From an uncultured Muribaculaceae bacterium (GTDB lineage Bacteria; Bacteroidota; Bacteroidia; Bacteroidales; Muribaculaceae): DNA of 7,630 nt. A model generated the notes under the pieces. The model was not told where the DNA came from. It made no database searches and was given only the letters and a program-made list of their open reading frames with translations. The translations under genes and the position numbers were made by a program. The stretch's first letter is position 1; each line of letters opens with the position of its first letter. The DNA is taken from NCBI GenBank assembly GCA_910577465.1, contig CAJTMM010000053.1, forward strand, positions 1 to 7,630. The letters are read 5' to 3'. Shown in pieces: positions 1-5,500 of this stretch.

Positions 1-287
1 ACTTTGACAACCTTTCCTGCAATCTCATGTCCGGGAACCATTGGATATTCTTCCTTGCGCCAGTCGCCGTGAACATTATGCAGATCGCTATGGCAAATAC
101 CTGAATAAAGTATTTCAATCTGTATCTCATCATCACCGACAGCATGACGGTTGAACTCGTAAGGCTTGAATACGCCCGTTTCATCGAAAGCAGCAAAGCC
201 TTTTGTCGGGATTGAATCCTGTGCTTGCAACCCTGTGGCAGAAAACAATACCATTGCGATACCTGCCAATATTGTAAATCCTTTCAT
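1..287 (-). CDS. Zinc-dependent alcohol dehydrogenase with N-terminal signal peptide (partial, N-terminal 95 residues)
   Basis: This partial gene starts at 287 and runs off the left edge. After a leader of about 23 residues (hydrophobic core ILAGIAMVLFSATG, possible signal peptidase I site after LQA), the sequence becomes a standard GroES-like N-terminal half of the cinnamyl-alcohol/YahK-type dehydrogenase family. Cys65 in GICHSDLH and His87-Glu88 in VPGHE match the catalytic zinc ligand region. Family members reduce aldehydes or oxidise alcohols with NAD(P)H. The family normally begins near residue 26 (IPTKGFAAFDETG), so the leader is an addition and not a misread start: a GGAG sits 9 bases before the ATG. 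The start lies 6 bases after the stop of the RibD-C gene, so it is the fourth gene of the leftward set. Export of an NAD(P)-dependent enzyme is odd. The NAD(P)-binding half is outside the window. Confidence 0.9.
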   Translation of the reverse strand, partial: MKGFTILAGIAMVLFSATGLQAQDSIPTKGFAAFDETGVFKPYEFNRHAVGDDEIQIEILYSGICHSDLHNVHGDWRKEEYPMVPGHEIAGKVVK

Positions 288-293
288 GATTGA

Positions 294-1007
294 TTACTCC
301 GATATATTATGGAATTTGTAACGTAACCATACTATGCCATGAGGCTTTTGCTCCATCGAAATAAGTTCCAGAGCCAGTCCCTCAGCCGGACGTTCTTCCG
401 AGTGTCCGAGGTATTCAAAGATTGACGGAGAGGTGGTAAGTCCGTCTATTCCGGGATAAATCACAAGGCTCAACTCATTGATAAGTCCCTGTGCGAGCAT
501 AGCTCCGTTTATGATACCGCCACCTTGCAGGGATATGGTATTGACATTGAAATAGTGCTTTACAAGTGTGAAAACCTTGCGAAGGTTGTGCACGTCATTC
601 ACCACAAGGTAAGAAACACCCTTTTCTTCAAGGGCCGCAAGATAGTCGGTGGTAGCATTTTTACCTAAAATAGTAAGAATATTGTCGCCACGCAGACGGT
701 CGGAAGTGAAGAAAATATCAGCATCAGGGTCAATGGTGATAAACAACCTTGATGAAGTACGGTTGCCCACAAATACCTTTCCGCTTTCGCCCACCGGTTC
801 GCCCTTAGGCATAAATTTGTACGGAAAAGCCTCGCGGGTGGTAGCCTTTCCGAACATCCATGCATCAGTGTCAAGGCTCTTGCCGATTGCAGCGTATTCT
901 TTGAATAGTTCTGACGGGTTTGTGCCATCAAACGGCGCGGTCCAACGTCCGGGCAACAGGCGACCGTCCACAGAACTCATTATGTGGCATATTACTTTTG
1001 GTGTCAT
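294..1007 (-). CDS. RibD C-terminal domain / dihydrofolate-reductase-family protein
   Basis: This 237-residue protein is a single RibD-C (bacterial bifunctional deaminase-reductase C-terminal) domain. It opens with the family's strand and substrate loop (VICHIMSSVDGRL, residues 5-17) and has the conserved nucleotide-binding stretch SLQGGGIINGAMLAQGLINE (159-178) followed by LVIYPGIDG (181-189). RibD itself uses NADPH to reduce a pyrimidine intermediate of riboflavin synthesis, but this protein has no deaminase domain. Stand-alone members are generic NAD(P)H reductases of mostly unknown substrate. No signal peptide is visible, so it is probably cytoplasmic. It begins 4 bases after the aldo/keto reductase stop and ends 6 bases before the dehydrogenase start, so co-transcription is likely. 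A dedicated riboflavin-synthesis role is unlikely because no rib gene is nearby. The family call is firm; the substrate is unknown. Confidence 0.93.
   Translation of the reverse strand: MTPKVICHIMSSVDGRLLPGRWTAPFDGTNPSELFKEYAAIGKSLDTDAWMFGKATTREAFPYKFMPKGEPVGESGKVFVGNRTSSRLFITIDPDADIFFTSDRLRGDNILTILGKNATTDYLAALEEKGVSYLVVNDVHNLRKVFTLVKHYFNVNTISLQGGGIINGAMLAQGLINELSLVIYPGIDGLTTSPSIFEYLGHSEERPAEGLALELISMEQKPHGIVWLRYKFHNISE
297..300 (-). promoter_or_regulatory. Shine-Dalgarno GGAG for the alcohol dehydrogenase
   Basis: On the minus strand GGAG lies 9 bases before the ATG at 287 and overlaps the last sense codon (GAG) and flank of the upstream RibD-C gene. It is the clearest ribosome-binding site in the window, where most starts have only A-rich leaders. 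It supports the start that includes the signal peptide and suggests translational coupling to the upstream gene. Confidence 0.5.
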
Positions 1008-1011
1008 ATTC

Positions 1012-2019
1012 TTATGCTTTTTGTGATTCTACAATTTTTGAGCCGCCGAAAACTTCACTCATCGGTATGCTGTCGAGTTGGCGGTCGATTGCTTCCACTT
1101 CCTTAGTTGATAGGGTTATATCAGCAGCTCCGATATTCTCTTTCAGGCGGCAAAGATGGCGGGTGCCGGGGATAGGCACGATATATGGTTTCTTGCACAG
1201 CATCCACGCAAGGGAAATCTGAGAGGGAGTCGCGTGCTTTTCATCTGCAAGCCGGCGTATAAGTTCAAACAGCATTTCGTTTTCCTCAAAACTCTCACGG
1301 CTGAACTGGGGCATGGCTGCGCGATAATCATTCTTCGGATTGAATTTTGAGTCGGCTGTATAGAAATCCGACAGCAGACCGTTGGCAAGTGGAGAGAATG
1401 CGATGAAGCCTACATTCAATTCCTCAAGTGTCGGAAAAATATCCTCGTGCCACCGTGCCATCATCGAATAGCGGTTCTGTATAGCAGTAACCGGACATAC
1501 CGCATGGGCGCGACGGAGATATTCTTCAGTGGTTTCAGAGATACCCCAATGGAGTATCTTACCTTCCTGTATAAGTTGCGACATCGTATCTGCCACAATT
1601 TCCGGCTCAACATCAGGGTCGATGCGGTGTTGCAGGTATAGGTCGATATGATCTGTCTTCAATCGGTGGAGAGATCCTTCTACCGCTTTTCTGATGCTAA
1701 GTGGATTAGAGTCTGGTATCAGTGGATAAGGTCCCGGTTCATGGGATTTGTCGAATGTAAGACCGAATTTAGTAGTGATTGCTATTTTATTGCGATAAGG
1801 TTTCAGCGCATCTCCGAGCAATTCCTCGTTGTCATGAGGATTTGTATCTGTACCGTAAATTTCAGCGGTATCAAATAATGTATAGCCCATTTCCACTGCG
1901 TCAGCAAGCAGGGTTTTCATAGCTTTTTTGTCGGCAGGCGCACCATAGGCATGGCTCATGCCCATACATCCGAGACCGGTAGGTGACGAAATTAAGTCCC
2001 GAAGTTTTCGTTCTGTCAT
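1012..2019 (-). CDS. Aldo/keto reductase
   Basis: This is a full-length (335 residues) TIM-barrel NAD(P)H-dependent aldo/keto reductase, which reduces aldehydes and ketones to alcohols. The catalytic tetrad is visible: Asp50 and Tyr55 in FDTAEIYG, Lys84 in TTKFG and His131 in LYLQHRID. The N-terminal GLGCMGMSHAYG (residues 15-26) resembles the YakC/AKR13-like branch. The C-terminal cofactor region VPIPGTRHLCRLKENIGA (281-298) matches the usual NADPH 2'-phosphate-binding segment. No signal peptide is present, so it should be cytoplasmic. It lies 49 bases after the flavodoxin-hydrolase fusion gene and 4 bases before the RibD-C gene, in the same direction. The start at 2019 is preceded by an A/T-rich leader containing a 10-base direct repeat and no clear Shine-Dalgarno. 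The substrate cannot be told from the sequence. Confidence 0.96.
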   Translation of the reverse strand: MTERKLRDLISSPTGLGCMGMSHAYGAPADKKAMKTLLADAVEMGYTLFDTAEIYGTDTNPHDNEELLGDALKPYRNKIAITTKFGLTFDKSHEPGPYPLIPDSNPLSIRKAVEGSLHRLKTDHIDLYLQHRIDPDVEPEIVADTMSQLIQEGKILHWGISETTEEYLRRAHAVCPVTAIQNRYSMMARWHEDIFPTLEELNVGFIAFSPLANGLLSDFYTADSKFNPKNDYRAAMPQFSRESFEENEMLFELIRRLADEKHATPSQISLAWMLCKKPYIVPIPGTRHLCRLKENIGAADITLSTKEVEAIDRQLDSIPMSEVFGGSKIVESQKA

Positions 2020-2042
2020 TATATTTGTTGAGTTATATTTGT
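2019..2042 (-). repeat. Tandem 10-base repeat at the aldo/keto reductase start
   Basis: TTATATTTGT (plus strand) occurs exactly at 2019-2028 and 2033-2042, separated by TGAG (14-base period). Read on the minus strand it is ACAAATATAA, and the copy nearer the gene overlaps the first base of the ATG. It could be an unstructured ribosome-loading leader, as expected in Bacteroidota, or chance in A/T-rich sequence. Confidence 0.5.
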
Positions 2043-2068
2043 TTGTGGTTCAGTTGCATGACATCGCT

Positions 2069-3544
2069 TCATGACTTTGACGATATTATGCGGCCATTTA
2101 AGTCGTAGCGTGTTTCAGTCGTGTTTTTAGCTGCAGAGTTACCCTGCATGATAGGCGTAAGGAAAGCATCGAAATCATTACCCCAGATTGTGACATTGCC
2201 TCCGCTACCATATCCATGCGGGTACCCTTCGAGTACTTTGGTCTCCACTCTTACACCGGCTTCTTTCACGGCATTTGAGTTTTGGGTAAACTGTCCGGCA
2301 AATCCGTCACGTGTACCCCAGCAATAAAAGGCAGGAGGAAGATTAGCGGCACGGAGTGTCTCAACATTGTTCATTGATACGCTCAATCTTCCATAGAAAG
2401 AATATATCATGCCCACAGCACAGGCTGAAACAGGTACGTTGTCAAGTTCATCGGGACGGTATGAGCTGTCAAGAGCCGTACCGTTGGTAAGGTCACGCCA
2501 GTTCAAGAGAACTTCGCCATTCAATATACCGCCGGCAGAAAAACCGACAAGCGCGATGTTTTCAGGGTTGATGCGATAGTCCTCAGCATGAGCTTTTACA
2601 TATCGTATCGCTCTTTGCAGATCAGTTGCGCTTGCCTGCATTGAATAGGGATTGATGCGATAGTTCACAATAAAGCACTGGTACCCCATCGGCACAAGCA
2701 TGTCGGCAATGTCGTAACCCTCGTTCTGCATACTGCGGAAGGCAAATGCTCCACCGGGGCAAATCATCACGGCTCCTTTTGGCTGAATATTCTCAGGGAC
2801 TGTATATACCAGCATATTGGGCATAAAATCCGGTCCGTCTGAATTATTCACATTTTCCCTGAATCCGGGGATATTGCCTTTTTGCCATAGATTGACCATG
2901 CCTTCCATCGGAGCTGCAGCTCCTTCGGGATTGATATTGCCCCATTGTTCGTTGATGAGGTCAATCCATGTCTGTATGCGGCTTTCGTTGATAGAGCCGC
3001 TTGTCAATCCAAGTCCTTCGAGATGTTCTGCGACGGGTGTCATATCCACAATCGCCTGAAGGGTTTCATCGCGGTAGGTGGATGCGTATGTTGTAAAGGG
3101 TACAACAGTTTTCCCTTCAAAATTGTAGCTTTCCGCAAAAGTATGGAGAATCATGGGAGCGGTATGCCACCATACCGGTCCGCCAAGGAACACAACATCA
3201 TATTCATCCCAGTTTGAGACTCTATTTTTTATTGCGGGACGGGCGTTGCTGTCGCGCTCTTCCAATGCCACCTCAGTACATGGAGTGTATGATGTAGGGT
3301 ATGGGTTGACCGGTTCAATTTCAAACAGGTCGCCACCTGTGATTGCCTGTACCTGCTGTGCCATACGTCTGGTAGTGCCACCCCAAGAAAAATAGGCAAT
3401 CAAAACTTTTTTACCTGAGAAGTAATCTGAGCTGCCGCCTTCTCCCGGCTGTACCGGCTGGGGCTGTTCAGGCATTTCCGGTTCATTTCCACTGCATGAT
3501 GTAAATGTCAACAGCATCAAAAGTAAAAAAAGATAATGCTTCAT
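2069..3544 (-). CDS. Lipoprotein fusing a flavodoxin domain to an alpha/beta-hydrolase (esterase) domain
   Basis: The 491-residue product has a lipoprotein signal (LLLMLLTFTSC, lipid-bearing Cys17) and a Pro/Glu-rich linker (20-40). A Flavodoxin_4-like domain follows (about 46-198), with FMN phosphate loop YFSWGGTTRRMA (51-62) and a second FMN contact GGPVWWHTAP (121-130). The second half (about 215-466) is an alpha/beta-hydrolase of the BD-FAE/esterase type: oxyanion segment CPGGAF (262-267), nucleophile elbow GFSAGG (Ser336), and likely acid Asp413 and base His443. It should be anchored in the envelope, probably combining FMN redox chemistry with ester hydrolysis. The last residues, RYDLNGRIISSKS, resemble the beginning of a type IX secretion/Por C-terminal domain that then stops. 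It is the first gene of the leftward set, behind a -7 element at 3575-3582. The two domains are in one uninterrupted frame. The substrate is unknown. Confidence 0.95.
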   Translation of the reverse strand: MKHYLFLLLMLLTFTSCSGNEPEMPEQPQPVQPGEGGSSDYFSGKKVLIAYFSWGGTTRRMAQQVQAITGGDLFEIEPVNPYPTSYTPCTEVALEERDSNARPAIKNRVSNWDEYDVVFLGGPVWWHTAPMILHTFAESYNFEGKTVVPFTTYASTYRDETLQAIVDMTPVAEHLEGLGLTSGSINESRIQTWIDLINEQWGNINPEGAAAPMEGMVNLWQKGNIPGFRENVNNSDGPDFMPNMLVYTVPENIQPKGAVMICPGGAFAFRSMQNEGYDIADMLVPMGYQCFIVNYRINPYSMQASATDLQRAIRYVKAHAEDYRINPENIALVGFSAGGILNGEVLLNWRDLTNGTALDSSYRPDELDNVPVSACAVGMIYSFYGRLSVSMNNVETLRAANLPPAFYCWGTRDGFAGQFTQNSNAVKEAGVRVETKVLEGYPHGYGSGGNVTIWGNDFDAFLTPIMQGNSAAKNTTETRYDLNGRIISSKS

Positions 3545-3574
3545 ACTTATTGTTCGTTTGGAATTTCATTGTTG

Positions 3575-3582
3575 CAAATTTA
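3575..3582 (-). promoter_or_regulatory. Bacteroidota -7 promoter element for the leftward gene set
   Basis: On the minus strand this reads TAAATTTG, an exact fit to the Bacteroidota -7 consensus TANNTTTG. Transcription would begin near 3568, giving a leader of about 24 bases before the ATG at 3544. No good TTTG -33 element is found 17-21 bases upstream. Instead, the copy of the CCG-A-tract-GTAA motif at 3601-3619 ends right where the -33 element should be, which suggests activator dependence (inference). Confidence 0.55.
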
Positions 3583-3600
3583 ATCCGACTAAAAAGATGG

Positions 3601-3619
3601 CGAGTTACGTTTTTTTCGG
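3601..3619 (-). promoter_or_regulatory. Candidate operator, copy A (CCG-A7-CGTAA, minus strand)
   Basis: The minus strand reads CCG, seven A, then CGTAACTCG. The same layout recurs at 3645 and 4332. Relative to the predicted leftward start near 3568 it spans about -51 to -33, a position typical of an activator that contacts polymerase. With copy B it forms a 9-base inverted repeat (3611-3619 against 3645-3653) with a 25-base spacer. The regulator is unknown and not in the window. Confidence 0.4.
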
Positions 3620-3644
3620 CTGTTTTTTCCAAAAATTCTGTTAC

Positions 3645-3659
3645 CCGAAAAAATGGTAA
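3645..3659 (+). promoter_or_regulatory. Candidate operator, copy B (CCG-A6-TGGTAA, plus strand)
   Basis: The plus strand reads CCG, six A, TGGTAA, and ATCTTAC follows. It is oriented towards the rightward genes, and lies upstream of the -33-like element at 3680. This places it near -72 to -58 relative to the predicted start near 3717. It mirrors copy A, so each divergent promoter has its own copy pointing towards it. Confidence 0.4.
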
Positions 3660-3679
3660 ATCTTACAGCAAATATTGAA

Positions 3680-3710
3680 TGTGATATATAGTCCGCCGAT
3701 AGTAATTTTG
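3680..3710 (+). promoter_or_regulatory. Bacteroidota-type promoter for the flavodoxin lipoprotein gene
   Basis: TAATTTTG at 3703-3710 is an exact match to the TANNTTTG -7 element. TGTG at 3680-3683, one mismatch from TTTG, lies exactly 19 bases upstream, the spacing expected for the Bacteroidota housekeeping sigma factor. Transcription would start near 3717, about 18-24 bases before the candidate start codons at 3735 and 3741. Confidence 0.65.
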
Positions 3711-3734
3711 CAACGTGAATAAATCTCTAAAAAC

Positions 3735-4319
3735 ATGTATATGAAACATCTGACTTTAATTATTATGACACTTGTCGCCATGACAGGATTGCTAATCTCC
3801 TGTTCGCCTAAGAAACAAGACGCCGCAGCAAATAGTGAAAGCGACAGCAAAATATTGATATGCTATTTCTCCGCTACCGGCACCACTGAAAAAGCTGCTA
3901 AACGTATTGCGGAAATTACTGGCGGCGTATTGCACAACATTGAACCTGCTACACTTTATACGGATGCAGACCTTGATTGGCGTGACTCATTATCTCGCAG
4001 TTATGTGGAGATGCATAACCGCACGTTCCGACCGGCTTTGAAGGACTCCGTGACTGATATGTCGGACTACTCCGTAGTATTTATCGGATACCCCAATTGG
4101 TGGAATACCCATCCTACCATCATTAACACCTTTATCGAGTCCAATAATTTACAAGACAAAATCATAGTTCCGTTCATGACTTCGGGTGGCAGCGACATCA
4201 TAAACAGTGAGAAAGAACTGCACGAGTCATACCCCTCGCTAAATTTTGCTGACGGCTTTTTGATGAATGCTGTTTCGGACGATGAAATAAAGGCGTGGCT
4301 TAAGAGAATAGGAATCTGA
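3735..4319 (+). CDS. Flavodoxin-domain lipoprotein
   Basis: This 194-residue protein has a lipoprotein signal (hydrophobic core, lipobox LLISC, Cys23), a short polar linker and one Flavodoxin_4-like domain (about 39-194). The FMN phosphate loop is YFSATGTTEKAA (44-55) and the second FMN loop is GYPNWWNTHP (118-127). It is probably an FMN electron carrier or quinone/NAD(P)H-type reductase tethered to the envelope; ordinary flavodoxins are cytoplasmic. It is colinear with the flavodoxin half of the divergent fusion (shared ITGG, IEP, RPA-K and VPF positions), so the two look like paralogues. The start could be 3735 or the second ATG at 3741 (MKHLTL), which gives a more typical signal peptide; the downstream sequence does not decide. 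It is the first gene of the rightward set, directly behind a good -7 promoter. Confidence 0.95.
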   Translation: MYMKHLTLIIMTLVAMTGLLISCSPKKQDAAANSESDSKILICYFSATGTTEKAAKRIAEITGGVLHNIEPATLYTDADLDWRDSLSRSYVEMHNRTFRPALKDSVTDMSDYSVVFIGYPNWWNTHPTIINTFIESNNLQDKIIVPFMTSGGSDIINSEKELHESYPSLNFADGFLMNAVSDDEIKAWLKRIGI

Positions 4320-4331
4320 AAGCATTTTCAA

Positions 4332-4347
4332 CCGAAAAAAAATGTAA
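4332..4347 (+). promoter_or_regulatory. Candidate operator, copy C (CCG-A8-TGTAA, plus strand)
   Basis: The plus strand reads CCG, eight A, TGTAA, and GAAGTACC follows. It is the third copy of the layout at 3601 and 3645 and lies in the 114-base gap before the dienelactone-hydrolase-like gene. A weak -7-like TGTCTTTG (4401-4408, one mismatch to TANNTTTG) follows, but without a convincing -33 element, so a second promoter here is only possible. The rest of the gap shows nothing clear. Confidence 0.35.
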
Positions 4348-4433
4348 GAAGTACCGTAGTTTGTAAAAATCATCGGAACGCGCTATTTGTTTAACCACTG
4401 TGTCTTTGATATGGCACACAATCCAAATCAAAA

Positions 4434-5483
4434 ATGAAAAATAAACTTATCAGCATCTTACTTATGGCAACATCAGCAATTAATTTTGGTCCGAGGCTCA
4501 AGGCTCAGGATAACCCTTGGGGACTGGTTTATGAGAACGCTCTTACAGAGAATATTCCCGGGAAGGTGAATATCCATCCGGTAAAATACGATCTCGACGG
4601 CATTGAAATAGCTGCTAATGTCTATACCCCAGCCGGCTATAATCCCGACGAAAAGGAATATCCGGCTATTATTATAGCGCATCCCAACGGTGGCACCAAG
4701 GAGCAGGTTGCCGGACTGTTCGCACAACGGATGGCAGAGCAGGGTTATATAACGATTGTCGCCGATGCCTCGTATCAGGGGGCAAGCGGTGGCGAACCTC
4801 GCCACACAGACAACCCCTATTTCCGTATCAATGATATTCACGGCATGGCAGACTATATCTCCAAATATCCCGGCGTTGACTCTCAGCGAATAGGTGCATT
4901 CGGCATCTGCGGAGGTGGTGGCTACACTCTCGGTGCGGCACAAAGTGACAAGCGTTTCAAGGCTGTGGCAACCCTCAGTATGTTCAATTCCGGGCGTGTG
5001 CGCCGCAACGGATTCATGGATTCTGCTATGCCTACGATTCAGCAACGTCTCAAGGAAGCATCCGATGCAAGAGAAAAGAGAGTCTCTTCCGGTGAAATTG
5101 TATTTACGGGTGATATGAACCTTACAGATGAGGAGATTGAAAAACTGCCTTTCGACCTCTACCGTGAAGGCGCGATATATTATAACCGTACCCATGCTCA
5201 TCCTAATTCAACATTCCGTTACACAATGGAAAGTCTGATGGACTTGATGACATGGGATGCCACAGACCGGATCAATCTCATCAATGCTCCGCTGCTTATG
5301 ATGGCAGGAAATAAGGCAGACACTTTTTACATGACTTCCGATGCTTTTGAGAAAGCGACCGGAACAACTGATAAGGAACTATTCTTGATTCCCGGTGCTA
5401 CGCATATCCAGACATACTATGTTCCTGAATACGTAGAACAGGAGGTAGCCAAACTCACCGAGTTTTTCGGAGACAAACTATAA
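4434..5483 (+). CDS. Exported dienelactone-hydrolase-like alpha/beta-hydrolase
   Basis: The 349-residue protein starts with a signal peptide (MKNKLISILLMATSAINF, probable cleavage after LKA at residue 24) followed by an alpha/beta-hydrolase fold. The probable nucleophile is Cys159 in the elbow FGICGGGGYT, with Asp296 (AGNKAD) and His324 (GATH). This gives a Cys-Asp-His triad as in dienelactone hydrolases rather than the usual serine. HPNGG (83-87) is the oxyanion region. The length is greater than classical dienelactone hydrolase (about 235 residues), with an inserted cap region (about 185-265), as in YcjY-like hydrolases. Substrates in such families are lactones or esters, but none can be assigned here. 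It is the second gene of the rightward set, 114 bases after the flavodoxin gene and 17 bases before the cupin gene. A promoter of its own is possible, with a copy of the shared motif upstream. Confidence 0.94.
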   Translation: MKNKLISILLMATSAINFGPRLKAQDNPWGLVYENALTENIPGKVNIHPVKYDLDGIEIAANVYTPAGYNPDEKEYPAIIIAHPNGGTKEQVAGLFAQRMAEQGYITIVADASYQGASGGEPRHTDNPYFRINDIHGMADYISKYPGVDSQRIGAFGICGGGGYTLGAAQSDKRFKAVATLSMFNSGRVRRNGFMDSAMPTIQQRLKEASDAREKRVSSGEIVFTGDMNLTDEEIEKLPFDLYREGAIYYNRTHAHPNSTFRYTMESLMDLMTWDATDRINLINAPLLMMAGNKADTFYMTSDAFEKATGTTDKELFLIPGATHIQTYYVPEYVEQEVAKLTEFFGDKL

Positions 5484-5500
5484 TGCTAATAAGATAACCG

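Noticed and set aside
294..1007. Assignment of the RibD-C gene as ribD or as folA
   Set aside because: The deaminase domain of RibD is absent and the sequence lacks a classical DHFR layout; no riboflavin or folate genes are nearby, so only the family name is supported.
649..1026. 125-codon open frame on the plus strand
   Set aside because: It is a shadow of the RibD-C gene, with no promoter, ribosome site or domain.
2020..2027. Plus-strand TATATTTG matching the -7 consensus
   Set aside because: It would drive transcription antisense into the fusion gene and has no matching -33 element; A/T-rich repeat sequence explains it better.
3641..3850. 69-codon minus-strand frame reaching into the divergent control region
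   Set aside because: It covers the exact-match promoter of the flavodoxin gene and part of its signal peptide; the translation shows no family, only low-complexity hydrophobic sequence.
4317..4330. TGAAA-GCAT-TTTCA inverted repeat after the flavodoxin stop, as a terminator
   Set aside because: The stem has only 5 base pairs, is mostly A-T and is followed by an A run, not a T run, so it is not a convincing terminator for the plus strand.
4473..5201. 242-codon open frame on the minus strand
   Set aside because: It lies entirely inside the dienelactone-hydrolase-like gene, whose protein has clear family motifs; the antisense product has no recognisable domain.
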